Shown here in pieces: positions 1-10,016 of a stretch of DNA of 64,000 bases (positions are counted from its first letter, which is position 1; every line of letters begins with the position of its first letter). The notes below the pieces were generated by a model. The model made no database searches. It worked only from the letters and a program-made list of their open reading frames with translations, and was not told the origin of the DNA. This stretch comes from Xanthostigma xanthostigma (taxonomy: Eukaryota > Arthropoda > Insecta > Raphidioptera > Raphidiidae): contig OY754472.1 in the NCBI GenBank assembly GCA_963575645.1, positions 3,844,001-3,908,000 on the forward strand, read 5' to 3'. Position numbers and translations under genes: made by a program.

Positions 1-1179
1 TTTGTTTTGAATATAAACAAATGAGTAAATAACATTTAAACCTTAGACAATGATTTAAACAAAATAAAGTGTGCCAACTTACCCATACAACAAAAACACA
101 AATCAAAAGAAACTGTCCTTTTCCTTCTTTAGTTTGTGTCGATTAAATTGCAGCCCGCACTGTAGAAGTTAATACACTATCGAAATGTTTCTGAAGACTA
201 TCGGCTGCCCCTCGAGAGAACCGAGTAATTATAGTCAGTTACTATGTACCCCCTCTCTCTCGCCGATTTAAAAAAAAACCGGACGCTCTACTCTCTCTCC
301 TCGCCGATGTATCTAATTATATTCAATACACACAAACCACACACACACACACTTTAAATCCGAGTCCAACAATTATTACAGTTGACTGACAAAAAATGTT
401 TCATCTTATTTAACAACTGTTTCAGAATATACATTTTGTAGTTAACTTAAGCACACATAATTAATTGGTGATCGAAATCCAAATATTATTTCTTTTCACA
501 AACGTCGAAAACAATTAATGTCTTTTCACACAAAATGTTGTATAATCCGATCCCTGCAACAATAAAAAAACAAGTATAAATTTTAGATCTGCAAGAAAAC
601 ATTTTTTTTGGGGTTAGAATGGCTTTAGCACGTGACTTGGCGTTTACTACAAACCCTCAGTTCTAATATTTTACTCCCAGAACTGGTGACAGAGTTTTTA
701 AATAGGTAATTATTATTTGAAAAGACTCGAATGGCTTTAGCAGTAATTAATGGCCTTAAAAATTAATACAAACACTATTTTTCTTAAAAAAAGATATATG
801 TCTGTGTACCTACTTATGTTGTAGCTTAAGATAAAGGATAATGTAAAATTACAGTCATGTGGCTTCTCAGAGTGTCAGCTGTCAGTTGTCAGCACTGCAA
901 GCCCCAGGTAGATAAAATATACAAAGTTGGTAAGGGTCGAGTCAGATGCTTTATAAGTTTATATTTGCTCATTGCTGATGAAGCCAACATAAATCACTAG
1001 TATAGTAGGTGGTCTGTGGAAGCCATCATATAAAAATTGGCAGAGGTCAGAACATAATTTCATTCGCATAGAAAATTCAATGTTACGCCATTGGGATTTG
1101 ATATAAAACGATACGACATCTGGTGACAGAAATTTAAACCATAAGCACATTACATTCTACATGCTATTATTTAAAGAGG
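1..1179. other. AT-rich stretch without a recognised gene
   Basis: No open frame here resembles a known protein. A short (AC)n run lies near 335-350 and pyrimidine-rich CTCTCT blocks near 250-300. The longest frame (minus strand, 959-1150, 63 codons) has no recognisable motif. Nothing else is seen. Confidence 0.6.
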
Positions 1180-1285
1180 TATAGTTTGGATGTAGGAGGC
1201 TATCTCCGAAACTACTCATCCGATTTCAAAAATGTTTTCACCATTATTTAAAACGAACCTTCAGGATGGATGTAGGCTATACTAC
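1180..1285 (+). repeat. Repeat family A, partial copy
   Basis: This segment carries the phrase 'ACTACTCATCCGATTTCAAA' followed by a 'CCTTCAGGATGGA' block. The same order appears at 14062-14300 and inverted at 8150-8492, so it is a dispersed repeat. This copy is cut off at the point where the LINE fragment begins. Superfamily is not known from the sequence. Confidence 0.6.
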
Positions 1286-1306
1286 TATTTTCGGACAGGT
1301 TCCTAA

Positions 1307-1651
1307 GTCGTTGAAAGGACAGGACTCCTTACAGGCCACTGCCCTCTGAGATACCATCTCTCAAAAATGGGTAAAGCCCAAGATGATAACTGTCGCTTCT
1401 GTAAAGAAGCAAAAGAAACTGCTGAACACATCCTATGTGAAGCAGTGTTCTCCAAAAGGCTGCTATATCTTAACAGGCCTTTTCCAAAACCTGAGGACAT
1501 ATTGAGAGCAGCCCCCAGTAAGGTAATAAGGTTCATAAAAAAGCAAATCTACCAGACTGGGAATAACACTATTAGGGGATGCACAAAAGATCTTTTAGGT
1601 CGCAGTGTTTGTGAGATATCAAATGTCTTATCACCCCAAATGAATCTATAA
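1307..1651 (+). pseudogene. Carboxy-terminal fragment of a non-LTR retrotransposon ORF2 (after the RNase H domain)
   Basis: The open frame of about 114 codons starts after a stop at 1304-1306. It reads as the end of a Jockey/R1-type ORF2: a 'LLTGHCPLRYHL' segment, then a C-x2-C pair (CRFC), then 'ETAEHILCE', which together make the cysteine/histidine knuckle that follows RNase H in these LINEs. An ATG lies inside at 1367 but is probably not a real start, since the homology begins before it. No RNase H or reverse transcriptase lies upstream, so this is a 5'-truncated dead copy. The match is from memory of family motifs; the clade is uncertain. Confidence 0.75.
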
Positions 1652-2047
1652 TCTAATCTAAGTCATTGAAAGATGTAGAGTTTTTTTTAAATATAAAGGA
1701 ATTTTTTTCGATATTCCTGGGGCCCCCTTTCGTCTGGGCCCTGGCCACGTGCCCCTTTTACTCCTACCTAGTTTCCGGCCATGTACGTCATACACAGTAC
1801 AGAGAGTATATGAAACATGCAGACTGTTAGAAATAATAATTTGCTTATTGATTATTTCAACCCCCGTGAATAAAACTTTGTTTCTCAGAAAAGTGTACCG
1901 TGCTACCCTCATTCCGATGCAAAGACCACCCATACGTGTTCTTAGAACTACTGTTTTCATTTATTATATGTGTTAACTGCACGCTTCAAACACGGCGTGC
2001 AAAAAAGGACCAAATCTAAAGAGGAGTGTGATCAACGTAGCGATAAA
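1652..2047. other. Stretch without a recognised gene
   Basis: It may include the 3' untranslated tail of the LINE fragment just upstream. Overlapping frames on both strands (1658-1960 minus, 1749-1976 plus) are mirror frames without recognisable motifs. Confidence 0.5.
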
Positions 2048-2085
2048 TACAGTGTAAACTCTATATAGCGAAATTGAAGGTACCG
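2048..2085 (+). mobile_element. End fragment of a pogo/Tigger-like element (family N)
   Basis: The sequence 'TACAGTGTAAACTCT' followed by 'AGCGAAATT' matches the left end of the longer family N element at 22436-22947. Only about 40 bp survive here. Confidence 0.45.
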
Positions 2086-2101
2086 GGTATTTAATTGCGT
2101 T

Positions 2102-2470
2102 ACTAGCGGTCCCGCCCGGTTTCACCCGGGTGCAAAAGAACTAATGGGGGAGGGACATGAGTACGCACATTCATCTTAGTTTACCGAGATTAATGTTGAG
2201 TCCAAATTTCACGATGATCGGAGTTACCGTTCAAAAGTTTTTGTCAAACGGACAAAATTTTGAGTTACATTTTGCAACATTTTTCATTGATGCTCCGCTG
2301 CTATTGGTCGTAGCGTGGTATTACATAGCCTATAGCCTTCCCGGACAAATGGGCTATCCAAGAAAAAAATTTTTTTTTTCAATTCGAACCAGTAGTTCCT
2401 GAGATAAGCGCGTTTAGCCAAACAAACACACAAACAAACTCTTTAGCTTTATATTTTAGTATAGATATAT
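2102..2470 (-). repeat. Repeat family B, near-complete copy
   Basis: It begins with 'ACTAGCGGTCCCGCCCGG' and the palindromic 'CACCCGGGTG'. Read on the minus strand it ends in the same blocks as the copies at 7631, 13317 and 14433: 'AAGCTGAAGAGTTTGTTTG', 'GAACTACTGGTTCGAA' and 'ACGCTACGACCAATAGGAGC'. The frame at 2157-2402 inside it is an artefact of the repeat. The class is not certain; it resembles abundant short interspersed repeats of Lepidoptera. Confidence 0.75.
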
Positions 2471-2487
2471 AAAGAGTATTCGTTAAA

Positions 2488-2788
2488 CCACGGGTGTCAG
2501 ACTGAGTTTTCTAAAGGGCCATTTATAAGATTTAGGGCGTGTTAGCGGGCCAGACTCTAAATTAAAAACTAAAACACATACTAAATTAAAATCTTTATTC
2601 AAGTAGTTTAAATCAATTTTCATATAAAGATAATAAAAAGGGTAAATTGTCTTGTGCTTGAGAACCCAGACACCTGAGGTTTCTTGTTTTTGATAAGCTC
2701 TTTGATGTCAGGTGTCTAAAATCCTCACTGGATTGAAATGGTTTGGGGGCCAGATGCGGCCCGCGGGCCGTATCTTTGACATCACTGG
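2488..2788. mobile_element. Short hAT-like non-autonomous element
   Basis: The left end reads CCACGGGTGTCAGACTGAG then 'AAAGGGCC'. The right end, inverted, reads CCAGTGATGTCAAAGATACG then 'GGCCCGCGGGCC'. These resemble the CCAGGGGTGTCAAAC-type inverted ends of many hAT elements. No 8-bp target duplication is visible, so the ends may have decayed. No transposase was recognised. Confidence 0.55.
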
Positions 2789-3344
2789 TCTAGAGTAAGG
2801 CAGAGCTAGAGAGCCCTCTAGGCGGAAAATTACGATACTAGAGTCTCTTTCAATAAACTCAATGGCGTGCACTTATTTAGCAAAATTTCTTCACGACACT
2901 ATGGTTTTGATGCAGCTTTGATCTTTGAAAGAATAATATTTTAGTTCTCTGTTGATTGTAATAAGCTAGCGCTTTCTAAATATCGAAAGACACATTAATA
3001 AACTTGGAAATAGAATTACAAATTTGTCCCTAACAAAAATATTTTCATTATTTGACATAATCGCCGTTTAGTTTTTGACACATCGCCATATGTGACGCCG
3101 TCAGCTATGTTAATGAGCGGAAATTAGGAGAGGAAAAAACCCTTTAATAAAAACAAGAATTTACTATATTATGTTAAAGATTACAGCTCCAGACATCAAA
3201 GCGATTTTTATTTGTTTTTATTTCATTGACAAGTTGAAAGCAATAATAAAGTTTTAATGAAATTATTATTTTTAAGTATTTTAGGATTGACATAGTGATC
3301 TGACGTCATCACGGTTAATCCGTGACAAGTGAAAACATGTTTAT
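2789..3344. other. AT-rich stretch without a recognised gene
   Basis: No coding or repeat signal was recognised on either strand. Confidence 0.5.
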
Positions 3345-3355
3345 TTTGAATAACA

Positions 3356-3545
3356 GCGCCATCTGTTGGACGTTAAAGCAACACACGTTATACTAAATAT
3401 TTTACGGAAACGGGAGCGACATATGTAGAATACAACGCCATCTGTTGGACGTTAATGTAACACACGCTATACTAAATATTTGACGGCAACGCGAGCGCCA
3501 TCTGCTAGACATTAAAGCAATACACGCTAAACTAAATATTTTACA
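3356..3545 (+). repeat. Short tandem repeat of a 'GCCATCTGTTGGACGTTA' unit
   Basis: Three degenerate units start near 3358, 3437 and 3497. Each contains 'CATCTG(T/C)T(G/A)GAC' and an 'ACTAAATATTTTAC'-like end. It directly precedes the inverted family C copy and may be part of the same LINE-like tail. Confidence 0.6.
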
Positions 3546-3740
3546 GCAAACTGTTTGTTCCGGCTATTTCTCCAAAAAGACTGGACCTATTTTGACGGGA
3601 CTTTCACTCGCAGATAGCTGATGTTATGAGGAGTAACTTAAAAAAAATATATATAAAAAAATAGGGAATTTTTGTCGTAAACTCTGCGAACTGAACAAAT
3701 ACAAATTCCACGCGAACGACGTCGCGGGTAACAGCTAGTG
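3546..3740 (-). repeat. Repeat family C (RTE-like LINE tail), inverted copy
   Basis: On the minus strand this reads 'CTAGCTGTTACCCGCGAC', then a line matching 'AGTTACTCCT..ACATCAGCTATCTG', and ends near 'CCGGAACAAACAG'. The same order is found on the plus strand at 7203-7410. The 'GTNACCCGCGACTTCGT' head and 'GGAACAAACAGACAGAC' end are typical of the 3' ends of RTE-type LINEs in Lepidoptera, by general knowledge. Confidence 0.6.
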
Positions 3741-4254
3741 ATTCATAATACATTAAATATATTATTGTTTTTTCCGGTAAAACGCGTCACTGTCAATTAG
3801 GATTTATTAGCGAATAATGACGAAACAAAAATATCGTTAATTGAATGTGGAAGTCACTTTTTAAAAGAAATGATTCGCAAACTGCAGTAAGCTTGATAAT
3901 TTATTTCGCTGTTTGGAATTTATTACTTTTAGCAACGGGAAACGGTTATTTTTCGCAATATAATTATTATAATTAAACAAAGTGTGTGTAAACCATTATA
4001 AAATTTTTATCTTTTGTAAAGTTTATCACATATTAAATATTTTCCTTTAGTCATACGAGCCATACGTTGTATAATTTTTGCATTTCTGCATAAAAATGTT
4101 GTTTACATTTTCCATTATTACCTTAATTTTTTATGTATTTTATAATAAAAACATGCTTTTCTTGGAAGTATAATAACTATTATTGTTAATTTCATTCCAA
4201 GTTAAAACTTAGGAATTCGTTGAAAATGTTTTCATAAAAGATCACGATATTTTT
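3741..4254. other. AT-rich stretch without a recognised gene
   Basis: Long A/T runs and short direct repeats only. No feature was recognised. Confidence 0.5.
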
Positions 4255-4850
4255 TAACACGCTTATATTAGCTTGATCTGTATGTTTGTATGTATGTATG
4301 TAAAGGAATCTTTCAGCGTGATTTTCACTAATTTCAAGAAGTTTGATTAACTTGAAAATTTGTACACGTGTCAAAAGCTAATGATAATACAATTATATCG
4401 TAAAAATAAATTTGAAAATTTTGAGAAAAATTTGAATTTGAAAATTTTGAAAAAAAATTGATTTTGAAAATTTTGAAAAAAAAATAGTTTTGATGTCGTT
4501 TTGAAACTGAAAATTAAGAAAATAAATTATAGTTAAAAAAAAACTAACAAAAAACAAACCAAACTAAAAAGTAGACAATAATTATTAATTGACAAAATAA
4601 TTTAATTATAGTAAAAAAGCGTGGGGTGCCAATTACTATATTTTCATTATAACTCTAATTTCATAAATAGCTACCGATGAAATAATTGTAACATTTAATA
4701 CAGAGCAACCCACGCTTTTAACTATAATTACATTATTTTGTTAATAATTATTTTCTACGTTTTAGTTCGGTTTGTTATTAAAGCGTGCTTTTTTTTAGTT
4801 TTTTTTACTGTAATTTATTATTTGGTGAAACTAAAAAAAACCGTATTTTT
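4255..4850 (+). repeat. Divergent family E hairpin element
   Basis: The left side has 'ACACGCTTATATTAGCTTGA' followed by GTATGTTTGTATGTATG, as in the heads of the family E copies at 28775, 32585 and 35630. An inverted repeat follows, with arms roughly 4525-4632 and 4712-4830. Each arm holds an 'AACTAAAAAGTAGA'-like block, an 'ATAATTATTAATTGACAAAATAA'-type block and 'AAAAGCGTGGG'. The loop is longer and unrelated to the other three copies. It has no tRNA-like block. Confidence 0.6.
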
Positions 4851-5569
4851 AAACGTAGACCTACTGCAACTGTGTCACGTGTAATTGCATTGTGAAAATA
4901 CCTACACCTATTTTAATATCTTGGAAAAATAATTATTTATAGGCACTAGTAATCACACAATTAAAATTTAAGTTCAAAACAGTATAATTATAGTGAATTC
5001 CCTTTAGGTATATAATTGTATATAAATTTGGAATGTTGCATAACATCAGTTATAAAAAAAATAAATATACCTGTTTTGAAAATAATCAGAAGAAATGCTG
5101 CTAGAAAAGTATCATCCAAAAGTGCAAAACAACGTACACAATTTTATAGAAATCAGTTTGATTAAATTTAAATAAATAACTATACGTTTTGTATGCAGAA
5201 GCAAGAATTGAATAAGTCAGTGGATACTTTACCTCGGCTGTCGTCAAAATTGTGGACCGCCCTTAAGACCGATCGCGTTCTTAATAATTAATAACACAAC
5301 AATTGATACCGTTACAACAATGAATATTTCTAAAGCTAATACTATTAACACCCGATAACAACAACGTTGTCAGTGTTGTTAGTATTCTAGGAATCATCTC
5401 TTTTGGTTGAGAATAGTTCCAACTTGCGTTGGAAGTTGACAGTGTAACCAAAACTAACACATAGCCATTTACGCTGTTTGTGCATTCGTTGGATGCGTTC
5501 AGTAAAATTTGGCTTAAAGACTGCGCACGCTTGTCAAGCGTAAATCTCTTCCCAGCACGGAGGAAAAAG
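4851..5569. other. Stretch without a recognised gene
   Basis: AT-rich in the first half. From about 5450 the base composition is more balanced, but no frame or repeat was recognised. Confidence 0.5.
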
Positions 5570-5939
5570 TAGAGCTGTAAAAGTAACGAGAAATTGTGTA
5601 CCCGTATGTACCCGTATGTATCCGTTACTTTCGTATCGGTACGTTACCTACTCGTTACTTTTCATACGACATACAATCGTGTACCAACAGGCAACAGCAT
5701 CAAGCATGTACCTACTATCGCATTGAGGCGCGTCGCCGGTCGCATACGTGATACGGGTATGACTTCGTTCGTATAACGTATAACCGCATCAAACGAGTCG
5801 AACTGACATGCTGCTGACATGGATACGAGTACGACAGATGCGAGTAACGAAATGAATTTGTAAGTAACGATTCGTTACTTCGAGTTAGACGATGTACCCG
5901 TTACTCAGTAACGAATACATATGGTTTGTTACAGCTCTA
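5570..5939. mobile_element. Small hAT-like non-autonomous element (370 bp)
   Basis: The ends are inverted: TAGAGCTGTAA at the left and TTACAGCTCTA at the right. The flanking octamers are GGAAAAAG (5562-5569) and GCAAAAAG (5940-5947), 7 of 8 identical, as expected for an 8-bp hAT target duplication. The interior is rich in 'GTAACGA' and 'CGTTACT' repeats. No transposase was found. It sits beside a family J copy. Confidence 0.65.
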
Positions 5940-5949
5940 GCAAAAAGCC

Positions 5950-6790
5950 TGTTCGTAAAGGTATCCATGAGACTTTGCCGCTAGATTTGACTTCTAGTTT
6001 TTTAGCCCTGGTTTTCTTGATTGCTTCTACACGAGACGTCTTTTCAAGCTCGTTTTGTGGATGGATCTGGTGCGCGCGCAGTGACAGTTCAAATATAAAC
6101 ACAGAGCAAAACAAGTCTGTTGCATATTATACAAAATCAATGTATAAGAATATGTTAGAGATTCGTCGGCATTTAGCACAGAAAAGAATCTCTAACGAGA
6201 TTCTTCGATTTAACTTCTATATTGCTAGTGGCCGTAAGTGGAAGCGGAGCCCATGAAGTGAGACAGCAAATGACTATTTTTCTATCTCTTTCTTTTGCCT
6301 GACCCGTTGTGCGCAAGTATCGCGTCTGTAGTGAGGCAATTAGTCAGTCGAATAGAGCAAGCCATCTCCCTTTCACAGCTTAGTTCCATGTGCATACTGA
6401 CGCGCATCCATTCACGGACATGCGCATGAGACTCAGAGTATAATAATAATTTTATGTCTGCAGTCTGCACCGTAGTGTTTAAGTCTTTCTCCCGATCTTT
6501 GCTAGCAATATAGATGGTATTAAATATATATGTGTCTGAGCAGTATGACGCCGTGTTGGTTTGAGGGGGTTTGATCATTTCGCCCACGTGACACGATACT
6601 GCTTCCTGGTTGGTTCTTGCTCAGAGCAAGCAGAGGACCTAGTAAAAAAATCCATCTTGTGAGAGATAACAGGCGAAGCCGCATAGGTGTCATTTCCAGC
6701 CTCGTAGCCAGCCTGTTGACCAGCAGAAATCCCGGCAGTGTTTCCAGCCTCGTGTGTAGCGCACGTTAGACCAGCAACCAGCAACGACCG
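5950..6790 (-). mobile_element. Family J element, long inverted copy
   Basis: The minus strand carries the family J landmarks: near the right edge an 'AGGCTGG' end and 'CTACGAGGCTGGAAATGAC', then 'GAGCAAGAACCAACCAGGAA', 'CACGTGGGCGAAATG', and at the other end 'GAAAACCAGGGCTAAAAAAC'. The block 6450-6590 is the reverse complement of 42420-42500 ('CTATATTGCTAGCAAAGATC'). Frames at 5921-6256, 6282-6587 and 6575-6784 lie wholly in the repeat and are not taken as genes. Confidence 0.6.
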
Positions 6791-7140
6791 TCAGGTGGTC
6801 GCCTGCAATTTCTGGCTAGCCGTGTTGGGCCGATAGGGCTATTAATCGAACTGAATAATTAAGAATCGCAATGTTTGCCACGTGGCCCGAAAAATACACA
6901 AATCTCTTAAAAGACGCTTTCGCTTTGTTACAGTCGGCGTCGTTTGAACGAATCCGCTGCAACATGCGTAGTGACGCCCGTATGCGTCGGCGTCGCCCCC
7001 AACAACGACACCACGGTTGGATCAATAGCACGACGCTATATATGCGACGTATATAGACGTCGGCGTCGTTGTTCTGTTGTATACAACAGCCGTTGCCCAT
7101 GACAACGACGGTGAACGACGTCTAGCCACACACGGAAAAG
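6791..7140. other. GC-richer block with CG-dense repeats, no gene assigned
   Basis: The block is dense in CGTCG/CGACG words (for example 'GTCGGCGTCG' twice) and holds the palindrome 'TTGTATACAA' near 7078-7087. A short segment at 6770-6800 is the reverse complement of 40312-40345, so at least its edge is repeated. Opposed frames (6816-7100 minus, 6871-7056 plus) mirror each other and show no domain. Confidence 0.4.
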
Positions 7141-7202
7141 TGCATTTTGTACAGTGCTGTGCATTTTAAATTGTTTATCAATAATGAAACCGTATATGTA
7201 AC

Positions 7203-7410
7203 AACTAGCTGTAACCCGCGACTTCGTGGAATTTATTTTTCTGCGCGGAATCCTAATTATTTTTCGATAATAAAAGTAGCATAAGTTACTCCTTATAACA
7301 TCAGCTATCTGCCAGTGAAAGTCCCGTCAAAATCGGTCCAGTCGTTTCCGAGATTTGCCGGAACAAACAGACAGACATTTCATTTATATATAATAGGTAT
7401 ACCTAGGTTG
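7203..7410 (+). repeat. Repeat family C (RTE-like LINE tail)
   Basis: It begins 'CTAGCTGTAACCCGCGACTT', continues with 'ATCAGCTATCTGCCAGTGAA' and ends in 'GGAACAAACAGACAGACATT' plus an AT tail. It matches the inverted copy at 3546-3740. Only the 3' non-coding tail of the element is present. Confidence 0.65.
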
Positions 7411-7630
7411 ATAGGTATAAAAAAAAACAGAAAAAGTGATGAAAACTGAAAATTCGCTCTAGGAATCTTTAAAACTGTTCAATTACAGACGAAGTTTAGA
7501 TTTTATTTATTTGTATTAATTGAGCTAACGTTTGTATAATTCATTTAAAAAACAACTCTCGCAGTATGTGAATTTTGTAATCCGTTACTATATATTATAC
7601 AGATATAGGATACTCCCATTATCTATATTG

Positions 7631-7945
7631 ATATATAAAGCTGAAGAGTTTGTTTGTTTGTTTGGTTGAACGCACTAACCTCAAGAACTACTGGTTCGAA
7701 TTAAAGAAAAGTTTTTTGTTGGACAGTCCATTTATCGAGGAAGGCTATAGGCTATAAAATATCACGCTACGACCAATAGGAGCGGAGCATATCAATGAAA
7801 AATGTTGCAAAATATAACTCAAAAGTTCGTCCGACAAAAACTTTTGAACGGTAACTCCGATCATCATGTTTTGACACAGCATTCATCTCGGTAAACTAAG
7901 ATTAATGTGCGTACTCATGTCCCCCATTCGTTCTTTTGTTATAAT
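7631..7945 (+). repeat. Repeat family B copy
   Basis: It starts 'ATATAAAGCTGAAGAGTTTG' and carries the ordered blocks seen in the 13317 and 14433 copies, including 'CACGCTACGACCAATAGGAG' and 'AACGGTAACTCCGATCATCA'. It is truncated before the terminal 'CACCCGGGTG' block. Confidence 0.75.
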
Positions 7946-8059
7946 AAACTTTCTGTTATAAGGTATACCAGTATATTTTTTAATATTTTTCATATCGGTT
8001 TATTAGTGTATGTATTTTTCCAAGAATAAAAGACATAATTGTACATCTATATGTAAAAT

Positions 8060-8160
8060 ATTGTTTATGTATATTATGTAAAAATTGAAGATGGTTAAGC
8101 AGAACAGCCATTGGCTGGACTTCGCCAAAATAAAGAATCTATTCTATTCTATTCTATACC
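8060..8160 (+). repeat. LINE 3' end with (TATTC)n tail
   Basis: The string 'GACTTCGCCAAAATAAAGAA' leads into repeated CTATT units (8138-8156). A related end, 'CCATAATAAAGAATCTATT', is at 63120-63138. Such pentamer tails are typical 3' ends of CR1/L2/Jockey-like LINEs; no coding part remains. Confidence 0.55.
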
Positions 8161-8161
8161 A

Positions 8162-8492
8162 TATATCTCCCGTGCGCAATGATTTACGACTCGGAACTGA
8201 GTTTGAACTGCTAACACTCGTTTTTACCATAATGTCACACCTCCTCGTAATATAATATATCATTAGCGACCCGGTTCGACTTCGACTTTGTAGATTGCCA
8301 GCGTTTTTTCGTTGACTTACGTTGCCAAAATCGGTCTCCACGGAAAGCGTTTTTATTTAAACGCGATAATATATAACCCATGTCCATTCTAAATATTGGT
8401 GAAAATTTTTTTTAAATCGGATGTTTAGTTTCGTAGATTACATCCTACATCCAAACTTACAAACTTTATTTCCTTATAATATTAGTATAGAT
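8162..8492 (-). repeat. Repeat family A, inverted copy
   Basis: On the minus strand it reads 'AAGTTTGGATGTAGGATGTA', then a 'CCGATTT' block, 'ATATTTAGAATGGACATGGG', 'AAAAACGCTTTCCGTGGAGA' and 'GATTTTGGCAACGTAAG'. This is the same order as at 14062-14300. The frame 8144-8341 on the minus strand lies inside the repeat. Confidence 0.7.
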
Positions 8493-9738
8493 TGCGCAAC
8501 TTATAGACATACAATCTATTTCAATCCGGACCTGGCCATTAAAATAACATTGACGTAGTCTCAAACCTTTGTTTGATACAATTATTTGAGTCAGAGAACT
8601 GATCTCTGAGTTGAACGAACGAAAGTTGGACATATTTCAGTTTTTTGTTCTACAATTCAGCTAATATTGTCTGGCATCGGTCTAGTGTTCTAGAACACTC
8701 GAACTAAAAACGATATTCGTGTTTTTATCGATTCCTCAACATTTAAATCCCACATTCAAATATGTGAAAATAAAATCGGGCCAAGTTGAAGCAGTGGCGG
8801 CAGACGTACTAACAATGAATGGAGCCCACTCTTTTTTTTAATTCGATAGTCGTCCTTTCGCTAGATTCCTGACTCTGAGACGCTTTTAATAAAATTAATG
8901 TCCCCGCGCGGGAGACATTTATACTACAGTCAAACATGTCAACAGTCTTATACAAGAAATATTTTTTCAACGTTTTTAGTAATTTTTAGGAAGTTCATTT
9001 TTTTTTCTAATCTAATTTAAAACTTTTTCAAATAATAAAGTGCGCTGCCAATACTTTTTACGTAGTTGGTTTCGTTTAAATGTACTTTCCCAACCAGCAA
9101 AGTTATTTTATAATTTGATGGTTCTGCAACTGTTTTGTTTTATTGGTATTTTATTATTACTTCCAAATTGCTAATTGATTATATTAGACGTGCAATGAAC
9201 ACTATTCTGTTGTAGGCGGCTAAAGTATTTTATAAATATGTCATCAAAACGTTTATATAATACAATTATAAAATATGATATAAAACAGTCACAAAATTAT
9301 CGTAGAAATGCTTTTATGAACAGCTTATATAACGAATCAAACTATAAAATTAAATTGTTTTATAGGGGTTTTTTAGTACATTTCGGCAACATTTTATTTC
9401 CTTTATAAATATATTTTAAAATAATTTTAAAGTTCCTTCCTGTGGCTTCAAAAAAATAGTTTTATTGACGTGCCTTTGAAAACAATTTTGTTTTTAAATG
9501 TAAATTGTGATTTTAGAGATCACTTTAAAACTATTTTATAGTACGATATTTTTACTACAATATGAAAACAATAACAAATTTCTTATAAAATTAAATTGTT
9601 CACGTGAATATACATTAATTGCTGTCGCTAACTACATAATAAGTATATTTGGGAAAAGCCAGCTGACGTTTATCGTAGAGGTTAGGTGACATAGTTTTTG
9701 TCAGTTTTGGCTAACGTAAGAAATAATAAACAAATAAA
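8493..9738. other. AT-rich stretch without a recognised gene
   Basis: The second half is very AT-rich, with many 'TTTTATA' words. No known motif was found in any frame. Confidence 0.5.
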
Positions 9739-10016
9739 ATGTCTAATATAGGGCAGTGGAAGAAAATTAAGAAAAGTTGTGCTTTTCGAAGAAGGTTAAA
9801 AATATGATAGGTAGTAATAAGAACATTAATGTTGGCAATGATAAAACAGTGGAATCCACTAACATTATCAATAATGCTTCAAATCCAACATCAGTATGCG
9901 AAAGTACTTTTACATTTGCTAATGCAAGTACCATTAATGTATTAGAAACGGAAAAACAACAGCAAAACACTGTCACTCGTTTTATATTTGCCGGTATTAC
10001 ATTTACCACTAAATAG
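9739..10016 (+). pseudogene. Possible broken small coding segment of unknown origin
   Basis: From the ATG at 9739 a 21-22 codon frame reads a basic start (MSNIGQWKKIKK, then SCAFRRRLK) and stops. A frame one base off (from 9777) continues for 79 codons, rich in N, S and T and without a domain. Together they could be one frameshifted reading, perhaps the start of a mobile-element protein, but no family is recognised. The codon use is as AT-rich as the surroundings, so chance is a real alternative. Confidence 0.25.

Noticed and set aside
5921..6784. Several frames of 60-111 codons on both strands
   Set aside because: They fall within the family J element and mirror each other.
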